The position numbers and the translations under genes were made by a program. 47,734 nt of DNA from Candidatus Buchananbacteria bacterium RIFCSPLOWO2_01_FULL_39_33 (GTDB lineage Bacteria > Patescibacteriota > Patescibacteriia > 2-01-FULL-39-33), in assembly GCA_001817505.1 (NCBI GenBank), contig MHIM01000038.1, forward strand, positions 1-47,734, given 5' to 3'. The notes below the pieces were generated by a model. That model saw only the letters and a program-made list of their open reading frames with translations. It was not told where the DNA came from and did no database searches. Positions 19,322-27,621 of the stretch are shown one piece after another (positions within the stretch are counted from its first letter, which is position 1; each line of letters starts with the position of its first letter).

Positions 19322-19355
19322 AAACGGTGTAATCCTGCAGGATTACACCGTTTTT
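19322..19355. terminator. Bidirectional intrinsic terminator between convergent genes
   Basis: Perfect palindrome AAACGGTGTAATCCTGCAGGATTACACCGTTT with flanking T tract. Confidence 0.88.
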
Positions 19356-19364
19356 CTAACAAAA

Positions 19365-20069
19365 TTATTTCTTAATACCGAACCTTAAATAAATAACCGG
19401 TTTGGAAATCCGCCACCAGTCGCGCAACGGCACCATTTTAGTATAGCCCTTTTCTTTGAAATAACGCTTAGTCACCGGCACTTCCTTAACTCTGGATTTA
19501 TCAATTTTAACGGCCCAGCAAAGCAAGTATGGCTCAAGCTCATAGTGATTTAACCATTCCTGGTTAAGATTTATTTTGTCTAAAAGTGAAACTCTAACAG
19601 CCCGAAAACCATTAGTGCCGTCAGTGAAGGGAAAACCGGTAAATAATCGAATAAAAATGCCATAGGCCTTAGTAGTAATCCGCCTAAAGAGAGGGATATT
19701 CTCCACCCCCCCGCCTTTTAGCCAGCGTGAACCCTGAATTAAATCATAGCCACCACTGATAATCGGCTCGACCACCCGAGGTATCTGCTCGGGCGGATCT
19801 TGGTCATCACCGCCCATCACCGCAATAACTTCCATACCATCGGCTTTGGCTTTAATAAAGCCATCTCTGATACCAGCACCCACACCCAGATTTTTTTCGT
19901 GTTTAATCACTACTGCGCCGGCTTTTTCAGCCAGTTCCACTGTTTTATCAGTAGAACCGTCATCAACCACATAAACCGTATCAATTAAAGACACGTTTTT
20001 AACCCCCTTAACTACATTCTCAATATGTTGTTCTTCATTGTAAGCCGGTATCACCATGCCAATTTTCAT
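19365..20069 (-). CDS. Glycosyltransferase family 2 (dolichol-phosphate mannosyltransferase-like)
   Basis: MKIGMVIPAYNEEQHIENVV, VVDDGSTDKTVELAEKAGAVVIKHEKNLGVGAGIRDG, GGDDQDPPEQI. Confidence 0.9.
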   Translation of the reverse strand: MKIGMVIPAYNEEQHIENVVKGVKNVSLIDTVYVVDDGSTDKTVELAEKAGAVVIKHEKNLGVGAGIRDGFIKAKADGMEVIAVMGGDDQDPPEQIPRVVEPIISGGYDLIQGSRWLKGGGVENIPLFRRITTKAYGIFIRLFTGFPFTDGTNGFRAVRVSLLDKINLNQEWLNHYELEPYLLCWAVKIDKSRVKEVPVTKRYFKEKGYTKMVPLRDWWRISKPVIYLRFGIKK

Positions 20070-20074
20070 AAAAA

Positions 20075-21205
20075 TTAAAGATTATTATTTATAATGTCAT
20101 TCCAAAATTTTACTATTTTTTCAGTATTGTTGTCAAATTTTTCTTTAACTAACTCTCGACCATATTCTCCCATTTTTCTCGCCTCATCTGGATTTTCTAA
20201 TAACCAGATAATTTTTTCAGCCAATTTTTGAGCATCGCCAATCGGCACTAAAAAGCCGTTTTTACCATCTTCAATAATTTCTTTGGCGCCAGTCGTGGCT
20301 GTAGAAACCACTGGCTTACCAGCAGCATTGGCCTCAACCAAAACTTTGCCAAAACTCTCCGAAGCGGAAGAGAGGACAAAAACATCGCTTTGAGCATAAA
20401 GATTTATTAATTCACTATAACTTAATTGGCCTTTATTTTCAATATCATAAAAATCATTGTCGGCCATGGCTTTTTTAATTGTCCGATCGGCTCCGGCCTG
20501 GACAAATTTGGTATCATTAAATTTATTTTTAACAATTTTAAAGGCCTTAACCAACGTATTATAATCTTTAACTTCATCATCCCGGCCAATGTGTAATACA
20601 TTTTTTTGTTCCATGTTCCATGTTCCATGTTCCATGAATTTGCTTAAATCAATCGGCGTAGAAATAACTCTGATCATCGGCAAACCACCCCCGACCCCTC
20701 CTTGGAAAGGAGGGGAGAAAAAATCCTTGATTTTTTGATATTGCCCTTCACTCATTACTCTGATAGCATCGGCTCTTTTGGCTACAAATTTAGATAATGG
20801 CAAAAGCAGATAATTAATTTTATTTTCTTTGAGCCAATTTTTATTGGCCCAGAAATCACCATGGAAGTGAATTAATAATTTTGTCTTGAATTTTTTCTTT
20901 AACTTTAAGCCGACTAAGCCGTCAATAAACGGCGTTTGAGTGATAATTAAATCATAGTTGTTCTCCTTGAATAATTTTTTTCCAATTTTATAGGCATCAC
21001 AACCATATTTCAGCTTAGAGTAAGAATTAGTCGGATAAGCAATTACTTTATCCGATATTTTATATTCAGCAAAACCCTTTTTAGCCAAAACAATAATATC
21101 CAAGCGATCGCAAAACTCGCCATATTTTTTGTGGCGTTCTACCACATCACCCAGCTGACCTTGACCCAATAAACCTTTATCAATTGAAATTATTAAAACT
21201 TTCAT
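20075..21205 (-). CDS. Glycosyltransferase family 4 with repeat-derived insertions
   Basis: VLHIGRDDEVKDYNTLVKA, VFVLSSASESFGKVLVEANAAGKPVVST; inserts SPPFQGGVGGGLPM and MEHGTWNMEQ. Confidence 0.88.
   Translation of the reverse strand: MKVLIISIDKGLLGQGQLGDVVERHKKYGEFCDRLDIIVLAKKGFAEYKISDKVIAYPTNSYSKLKYGCDAYKIGKKLFKENNYDLIITQTPFIDGLVGLKLKKKFKTKLLIHFHGDFWANKNWLKENKINYLLLPLSKFVAKRADAIRVMSEGQYQKIKDFFSPPFQGGVGGGLPMIRVISTPIDLSKFMEHGTWNMEQKNVLHIGRDDEVKDYNTLVKAFKIVKNKFNDTKFVQAGADRTIKKAMADNDFYDIENKGQLSYSELINLYAQSDVFVLSSASESFGKVLVEANAAGKPVVSTATTGAKEIIEDGKNGFLVPIGDAQKLAEKIIWLLENPDEARKMGEYGRELVKEKFDNNTEKIVKFWNDIINNNL
20608..20635. repeat. Heptanucleotide tandem repeat GTTCCAT x4 (perfect)
   Basis: GTTCCAT at 20608, 20615, 20622, 20629, inside GT4 coding sequence. 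Confidence 0.95.
20695..20715. repeat. GC-rich palindrome in GT4 coding sequence
   Basis: CCCCTCCTTGGAAAGGAGGGG. Confidence 0.85.
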
Positions 21206-21216
21206 TGTTATTTTAA

Positions 21217-21912
21217 TTAAGCCCTAAACCATTTTGGCAAATAAACTTTACTGAAGTTAATTGGTATTTGGTCTTCTTTTTCAAGTAATAACCAAATATT
21301 AGTCCCCCCTAATTGGAAAATTGGCTCTAAAAGATAATTAAACCATTTGGGCAACCTTCTTATCAGGCCGGAACTTTTAACTATCCGATAACCAGACATT
21401 TCCAATAAATAAATAAGCGATTTCTTATTGAAAGCATAGAAATGGCAATGCGCTCGATGCTTATTTAACAGAGACATTAGTGGTATTTGAATCACTAAGC
21501 AGCCATTAGATTTAAGTAATTTTCTACAATCGTATAAAAATTTATAAGGACTTATCAGATGAACCAAAAAATCAGTGCACCAAATCAAATCAAATTGTTC
21601 GCTGATTGATTCCAAATCATCTTCCACATTTATATCTATCACCTTCAAGCCCAGCGCTCTGGCATAGGTCGCGGCCTTGGTATTTTTCTCTAAGCCGACT
21701 GAATCTTGGGCAAAATGGATAAGATTATGGCCATAAGTGCAGCCGATATCCAAAATTTTAGCGTTAAAATCTAAATTGAACCTCTTATAAATATAGGAAT
21801 TTTTAGCTGGCCAATCTTTAAAAAATTTTTTATATATCCTTTCATTTTCGGAGGCGTCAGCTGGACCTTTTTCTAAAATAATCTTTTTTAATTCTTCGTT
21901 ATTTTTTTTCAT
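21217..21912 (-). CDS. SAM-dependent methyltransferase
   Basis: AKILDIGCTYGHNLIHFAQ, FDLIWCTDFLVHLISPYKFLYDCRKLLKSNGCLVIQIPL. Confidence 0.8.
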   Translation of the reverse strand: MKKNNEELKKIILEKGPADASENERIYKKFFKDWPAKNSYIYKRFNLDFNAKILDIGCTYGHNLIHFAQDSVGLEKNTKAATYARALGLKVIDINVEDDLESISEQFDLIWCTDFLVHLISPYKFLYDCRKLLKSNGCLVIQIPLMSLLNKHRAHCHFYAFNKKSLIYLLEMSGYRIVKSSGLIRRLPKWFNYLLEPIFQLGGTNIWLLLEKEDQIPINFSKVYLPKWFRA

Positions 21913-21913
21913 A

Positions 21914-23359
21914 TTATTTGACCACGAATTTTTTAGCTAATTTATATTCAAAAGGAAAATAAAAAAACTTTAGTTTCCAGCGCAGTTCGCAGACCAGAAC
22001 AAAAATCAGTTTCAATAACTTTTGCGCCTTAACACTGGAGCCCATGGCGCTTTTTAAGTTCATGGCGCCGAACCTAACATAGGCCTCCATTGATTCCACC
22101 AAATCCTTGTGCTTGACCCAAGGAAAATTCTGGACAGTCAAATAACTCAATTCGTTTTGCACCAAATGCGCCCACTCATCAAGAGATTGAGGCGCTTGCC
22201 AGCCGCTGGCTAAGCACTCCTGGTATAATTCCGAGCCCGGATAGGGCCGAAAGGCCTGGGGGCCTAAAATTTGGACCTGGGGGCTTAATTTAACCAACCG
22301 ATCTATAACCTCCAAAGTCAGCATCATATCGGCCTTAGTTTCGCCAGGCAAGCCAATCATAAAGGAATACTGGGGTATAATGTCATACTTCAAGCACATT
22401 TTAGCTGAATTAACAATCTGGTCAGGCGCAATATCTTTTTTGATTTTTTTAAGTATTATCGGACTGCCGGATTCGGCGCCAAAAGATAAAAGATAGCAGC
22501 CGGATTTTTTTAACTTGGCCATAAACTCTTCATCAATCATCCCCTCTTTAATATAATCGGCCCGGACAGTGGTTTCCCAGGGCAGAATTAAATTTCTTTC
22601 AATCAGGCTAGAGACAATATTTTTAGCCCTATTAATATCGACAAAAAAATTCTCATCCCAAAACCTTAATGATTTGCCAGAAAAATAATCTTTGCTTTTA
22701 ATAACCTTCAGATCTTCTAAAACTTGTTCAACCGTTCTGGCTCGCCACCTATTTTTGACAATAGCATTAATACAAAAAGTGCAGCGATGAGGGCAGCCCC
22801 GGCTGGTCAGTGAAGGGATTAATTCCAATTTCCTTAAAATTTCCGGAGCTACTAGATCCCAATTGAATAACTTGGTTTGGGCCGGATCGTGCAATTCGCG
22901 CATCGGATTCTTAATAATCTGCCCGTCTTTTTTATAAATAATGCCTTTGATTTGGGACAACTCTTGGCCGGAAGCCAATTCAAAAAAGGTAATCTCGCCC
23001 TCACCAAAACAGACAATATCAACTAAAGGATGGGCTATGGTCTGATCAATAAAAAAAGTCGGATGCGAACCGCCCCAAATCACCTGACAGTTAGGATTGA
23101 TTTCTTTGATTAATCTGCTGATAGCCAGAGCATTGGCAATTTGAGTGGTCATGACCGATAAGCCGACATACTGGCAATCAGGCACTTGGCTTTTTATTTT
23201 CTGAAGATAATCCCTTTCCCTGGCGCCATCAATTATATTTACTACCAATCCCTGGCTGTCTAAATAAGTGGCAATGCTTAATAAGCCCACAGAAATTGAG
23301 CTGTCATAATTTTCCTTGGCGATATTAAATGGCGGATTGATAAGCAGGGTTTTAATCAT
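21914..23359 (-). CDS. B12-binding domain radical SAM protein
   Basis: LTSRGCPHRCTFCINAIVKNRWRARTVEQVLEDL, FWDENFFVD, FMIGLPGETKADM. Confidence 0.9.
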   Translation of the reverse strand: MIKTLLINPPFNIAKENYDSSISVGLLSIATYLDSQGLVVNIIDGARERDYLQKIKSQVPDCQYVGLSVMTTQIANALAISRLIKEINPNCQVIWGGSHPTFFIDQTIAHPLVDIVCFGEGEITFFELASGQELSQIKGIIYKKDGQIIKNPMRELHDPAQTKLFNWDLVAPEILRKLELIPSLTSRGCPHRCTFCINAIVKNRWRARTVEQVLEDLKVIKSKDYFSGKSLRFWDENFFVDINRAKNIVSSLIERNLILPWETTVRADYIKEGMIDEEFMAKLKKSGCYLLSFGAESGSPIILKKIKKDIAPDQIVNSAKMCLKYDIIPQYSFMIGLPGETKADMMLTLEVIDRLVKLSPQVQILGPQAFRPYPGSELYQECLASGWQAPQSLDEWAHLVQNELSYLTVQNFPWVKHKDLVESMEAYVRFGAMNLKSAMGSSVKAQKLLKLIFVLVCELRWKLKFFYFPFEYKLAKKFVVK

Positions 23360-25298
23360 TGATTATTTCGTTTAAAATCTTAACTGTTTCAGAAATGGTT
23401 TTATCCCAATTGAAAATCTTTAATTTATCAGCAGCTTTTTGAGTAAAATCATCAGCTAAATTACTATCGCTTAAAATTCTAATTGCCGCCTCCGTTAATT
23501 GGTCTAAATTATTATATTCAACCAATAGGCCATTTTCATTATTATCAATCACTTCCGGATTGCCACCAGAAAAAGTGGCGATAATGGGAGTTTTAACTCG
23601 CATAACTTCCAAAAGAGTATGAGACATCGCTTCATAGTTGGTGTTTAAAATAAACAGGTCAGCGGCTTTAAAATAATTAGCGACCTTTTCATGGCTGATC
23701 CGCCCCAAAAATTTAACTTCATTTTCCACTTTTAATTCCCTGGCTAATTGCTGTAAATCGTCCAGTGCCGGACCATCGCCTAAAATAAGTAAAACTACCT
23801 GACCGAATTTTTCTTTCAACTTCGGCATAATTTTTATCAGGCCATCTACGCCTTTCCAGGGAGTCAAGCGGCAAGCAGTGGCAATAATTTTGGTGCCGGC
23901 CCCAAAACGGTTTTTGATTTTTTCGGCTTCGTTATCATTTATCTCACTGGCGATAAAATCAACAGAATTATAGATAATCCTTATTTTATTTTTTGACACG
24001 CCTATTTGCTTGGCTATTAAAGCGATAAAATTGCTGACGGCAATAATTAAATCGGCTTCAAGTAATATTTTCTGCCGGCGTTTTTTTAATTTCTCAATCT
24101 TAGCGTCATATTCTTTAACTTGAAAATCAGCGATATAATCAGTCGTCCAGCCCGAAGCCACCGCCGTCTCCCAGGCACTATCGCCGACAAAGCGCAGTAC
24201 ATATTTCTTACCCAATAATTTTTTAATTAAGTAAGCAAAATAACCGACACTGTAAGTATCAGTGACATAAATCAGATCGGCCCACTTGGCCAATTGAAAC
24301 ATCTTCAAAAAATAACGGCTTTGATTTAAAAATTTCTGCCGATTTATCCTGAATAGCTTATCGCCATCATTAGCTGATTTATCAATATCAGAATAAGTGA
24401 TTAATTTAACGGCAAAATTATTTTTTTCCAAAGAATTAATCAATGCTTTTAAAATAGTAGCCGGACCGCCGATATCGGGCGGATAAATGCCAGTGGCAAT
24501 TAAAATTTTTCCTGGCTTCGCCGTAGCTGAAAGCGAAGATGGGCTTTGTTCCTCTAAAGTTTCAATAGCGGTTTCTTCTACTTTAATATTTTTTTTTAAA
24601 ACGCCGACCAGCGCCTGACCGTAGTTTTTGAAAACCGGTAACTCACAAAAAAACTTATCAATCAAATGGATGAACTTGTTAGAAAACCAAAATCTGGGCA
24701 GACCCAAATAATGCAAAGGTGGAAAAAGAGTGCTGGCGCGCGATTTAACTAAAATAAAGCCATTAGCTTCTAAAATTGAGAACCATTTTTTCAACGGATA
24801 ATCATATTGGTGTTGCCTGGGATCCCAACCCTCCTGATAAACTGTCTTTGACTGACGACGCAATATCTGACGGCCGACGAATTGGAAAAAATGTTCCCAT
24901 TTGTCATGCATAGCCGGAAAAGTTATCAATAGTTGCCCGTCATCTTTAAGTAATCTTTTAATTTCTTTAACCAGCAAATCAGGCTGGATGACATGCTCGA
25001 TAATATCAATGGCCATAACCTTGTCAAATTGTTCGGTTAAAGGAATATTTTCCACATTGGCCTCAACTAATTCTAAATTATTAATCTGGTAATAATCAGC
25101 TACTTGCCAGGCAGTTATTAAGCTATTTTTATCAATATCCACACCGACCATTTTTTTAAAATGTCCCTTATAAGTGATGGCTTGAACACCATCGCCGCAG
25201 CCGACATTTAAAACTGTTTCGTTTGAGCTGATGGGAAATATTTCCGGATAAACAATACCGGATATTAATTTGCCTGATTTGAATTTTGGCTTTAACAT
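23352..25298 (-). CDS. Fusion: SAM methyltransferase (N) - GT4 glycosyltransferase (C)
   Basis: N: VLNVGCGDGVQAITYKGHFKKMVGVDID, MAIDIIEHVIQPDLLVKEIKRLLKDDGQLLITFP; C: ILIATGIYPPDIGGPATILKAL, ATACRLTPWKGVDGLI, MSHTLLEVMRVKTPIIAT. Linker EEQSPSSLSATAKPG. Confidence 0.9.
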   Translation of the reverse strand: MLKPKFKSGKLISGIVYPEIFPISSNETVLNVGCGDGVQAITYKGHFKKMVGVDIDKNSLITAWQVADYYQINNLELVEANVENIPLTEQFDKVMAIDIIEHVIQPDLLVKEIKRLLKDDGQLLITFPAMHDKWEHFFQFVGRQILRRQSKTVYQEGWDPRQHQYDYPLKKWFSILEANGFILVKSRASTLFPPLHYLGLPRFWFSNKFIHLIDKFFCELPVFKNYGQALVGVLKKNIKVEETAIETLEEQSPSSLSATAKPGKILIATGIYPPDIGGPATILKALINSLEKNNFAVKLITYSDIDKSANDGDKLFRINRQKFLNQSRYFLKMFQLAKWADLIYVTDTYSVGYFAYLIKKLLGKKYVLRFVGDSAWETAVASGWTTDYIADFQVKEYDAKIEKLKKRRQKILLEADLIIAVSNFIALIAKQIGVSKNKIRIIYNSVDFIASEINDNEAEKIKNRFGAGTKIIATACRLTPWKGVDGLIKIMPKLKEKFGQVVLLILGDGPALDDLQQLARELKVENEVKFLGRISHEKVANYFKAADLFILNTNYEAMSHTLLEVMRVKTPIIATFSGGNPEVIDNNENGLLVEYNNLDQLTEAAIRILSDSNLADDFTQKAADKLKIFNWDKTISETVKILNEIIND

Positions 25299-25381
25299 AA
25301 GTTTTATTATTCTTGCCAGGCTGTTATGGCGAATAGGTTCATCGCTTTGCTCGGGATAAACTCCGCAATCTCATCTGATAT

Positions 25382-25434
25382 AGGATTGCTTCCCCGCCTT
25401 CGCGGGGACTCACTTACGCTCCCTCGCAATGACA
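25382..25434. repeat. Palindromic repeat element (AGGATTGCTTC...GCAATGACATC) overlapping GT4 stop
   Basis: CCCCGCcttcGCGGGG core; related shorter copy at 37801-37828 (AGGATTGCTTCGCAAACTCGCAATAAC). Confidence 0.75.
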
Positions 25435-26642
25435 TCTATAAAAATATTCCTCATACTAACAGCAATACTGTCCCAATTATATTTTTCTTGAACCATTTTT
25501 CTGGCATTTTCTACGACCCCAGCTACTATATCTTTATTGGCTGGATTTAAAATATAGTTAATTTTTTCGGCAATGCTTTTTGGATCTTTGACTTTACAAA
25601 ACCAGCCTGTCTCTCTATCGCGCAAAAAATCAGGGATGCCGCCAACCGGAGTAGCAATTACCGGTACACCAACTGACATCGCTTCCAAGAAAGCATTGCC
25701 CAAACCTTCTGATAATGAAGGACGGATAAAAATATCGGCTTGACTTAAATACTCATAAACTTGTTTATTGGAAACCTGGCCCTCTAATACTTTTTCCTCC
25801 TTATTATATTTTTTTATTATCGCTCGATCATTGATATTATTTTTTTTAATCAAACCGTCTAATTTACGTCTCAAATTACCTTCACCAATTATCTTTAAAA
25901 CAACGGGTTTATCCTGATTTTTATTAACAATGGCCATTGCTTTAATCAAATCCTCCAAACCGTTCTTTTTAACCAAACGAGAAACAGAAATAACTCTCTT
26001 TAAATCATTATTCTTAATTCTTAATTCATAATTCTTAATTGATACCCCATTCGGCACAACCCCAATCGGACATTGAGCTCCTAAATTTTCCGCTCTCTTC
26101 TTTAAAAAATTACTTATGGCCTGGATATAATCAGCTCGGCGATAAATCGCTTTATAAATCAGCCTGATTAAGAAAGTGCGCCAAAAAATATCCCACTCAC
26201 TGTCCCCTTCCTGTAAAGTTAACAGATATTTAACTGGCGGAAATTTCTTCTTAAATTTCAGGGCGGCCCAGCCGGCTTGATTGGCCATCATCGCCCAAAT
26301 CATCTGATAATTATTCTGCTGGTGAAGTTCAACCGCTTTTTTATAAGCCAGCCAAGGAAATAAATATTTATTGATTAATTTCTTCACCTCCCCCCACCCC
26401 CCCTCCCTGCCTACCGGCAGGCAGGCTTCGTAAGGAGGGGGAAATAATGAAATCCGGTAAACATTGATATTGCCAAGATGTTCAAATTCTTTTTGTCGGC
26501 CATCTAAATTAGCGGTAATCATATCAAAATCAAACTCCCCGCCCAGACGATCGGTGATTTCTTTAATCGCCACTTCAGCGCCGCCAACAAAGGGCTGATA
26601 AGCTAAAGAAAAAATTAAAATTTTTGGTAGATTGCTTTCCAT
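25410..26642 (-). CDS. Glycosyltransferase family 4 with repeat-derived insertions
   Basis: LIFSLAYQPFVGGAEVAIKEI, VISVSRLVKKNGLEDLIKAM, PSLSEGLGNAFLEAMSVGVPVIATPVGGIPDFL. Confidence 0.9.
   Translation of the reverse strand: MESNLPKILIFSLAYQPFVGGAEVAIKEITDRLGGEFDFDMITANLDGRQKEFEHLGNINVYRISLFPPPYEACLPVGREGGWGEVKKLINKYLFPWLAYKKAVELHQQNNYQMIWAMMANQAGWAALKFKKKFPPVKYLLTLQEGDSEWDIFWRTFLIRLIYKAIYRRADYIQAISNFLKKRAENLGAQCPIGVVPNGVSIKNYELRIKNNDLKRVISVSRLVKKNGLEDLIKAMAIVNKNQDKPVVLKIIGEGNLRRKLDGLIKKNNINDRAIIKKYNKEEKVLEGQVSNKQVYEYLSQADIFIRPSLSEGLGNAFLEAMSVGVPVIATPVGGIPDFLRDRETGWFCKVKDPKSIAEKINYILNPANKDIVAGVVENARKMVQEKYNWDSIAVSMRNIFIDVIARERK
26011..26038. repeat. Heptanucleotide tandem repeat TTCTTAA x4 (third unit TTCATAA)
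   Basis: Units at 26011, 26018, 26025, 26032, in GT4 inter-domain linker (IKNYELRIKNNDLKR). Confidence 0.93.
26398..26441. repeat. Nested palindromic insertion in GT4
   Basis: CCCCCTCC...CCTGCCTACCGGCAGG...GGAGGGGG; encodes PPPYEACLPVGREGGWG. Confidence 0.8.
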
Positions 26643-26676
26643 TATTATTTTTGCTACATAACATGTTACGTAACAA

Positions 26677-27621
26677 TTATTTTTTAATTATATCTTCACC
26701 ATAAACACTAATTAAAAGATCTAAATCCTTATTACTTTTAACCAGTAAATCAATATTCTTATTTTCCATGGCCTTAAAAACCTGCCGACTAAATTCATCA
26801 TCAAGCAATTGATTATAAAGTTTGGAAAAAGCGGCAAAATCTTTAATAAAGCAATGGCCACCGGCGCCACGGCCTGATTTATGAACCGGTTCCAGATGTA
26901 ATTCATTGAATTTTAATTTTGGCCGGCTAGCATAGTCAAATCCGGCTTCGCCGCCACTAGTGCCCGATTGATGGACCGGATTCAAATGCGTAGAGCCGAT
27001 GCGCGGATCAGCGGCCAGTGAATTGCGTATTATTGTCCAATCACAATCCAGCTTAGCCGCTAAATCGTAAAGCATATTGACGAAAATAACTTTAAAATAA
27101 AACCAATTGTTGCCGCCATATTTTATCAGTTCAGCTTCCTTAGCTGAACAAATTATTTCATAAGGCGCTCGCGGCAAAACCGCCATCACTTCAGCAGCTT
27201 TGACTCTTAAATATTCATCGTCTTTAACTATACCGATAATATTCCTGATTGGATTGGCGGCATCATAGGCGGCTGTCGCCTCGGTTAAAAATTCAGGGGA
27301 ATGAAAAACGACTATATCGGGATTTTCAATTTGGATTGACTCGGTCGTGCCTGGCAAAATAGTGGACTTAATAACCGCCACTTTTCCCGGACCGACTTTT
27401 TTAATGGCTAAGCGCAAAATAGAATCATCAAAGCCGTTTTTAGTGGTAGGAGTGGGCACGGCGATAAAAACAATATCACATTCGGCAATTTTGTCGCCAT
27501 TATGAATATGGGGCTCTTCCAACCCATAACGCACGACCTCGAAGCCGCGCCTCTCAAAATCATCAGCATAATTCTGGCCGATCCAACCTTGTCCAATAAA
27601 GCCAATTTTTTTATTTTCCAT
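26677..27621 (-). CDS. Short nucleotide-sugar (UDP-glucose/GDP-mannose type) dehydrogenase lacking the usual C-terminal UDP-binding domain
   Basis: KIGFIGQGWIGQNYADDF, VFIAVPTPT, STILPGTTESI, GRGAGGHCFIKDFAAF catalytic Cys; only 314 aa. Confidence 0.82.
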   Translation of the reverse strand: MENKKIGFIGQGWIGQNYADDFERRGFEVVRYGLEEPHIHNGDKIAECDIVFIAVPTPTTKNGFDDSILRLAIKKVGPGKVAVIKSTILPGTTESIQIENPDIVVFHSPEFLTEATAAYDAANPIRNIIGIVKDDEYLRVKAAEVMAVLPRAPYEIICSAKEAELIKYGGNNWFYFKVIFVNMLYDLAAKLDCDWTIIRNSLAADPRIGSTHLNPVHQSGTSGGEAGFDYASRPKLKFNELHLEPVHKSGRGAGGHCFIKDFAAFSKLYNQLLDDEFSRQVFKAMENKNIDLLVKSNKDLDLLISVYGEDIIKK

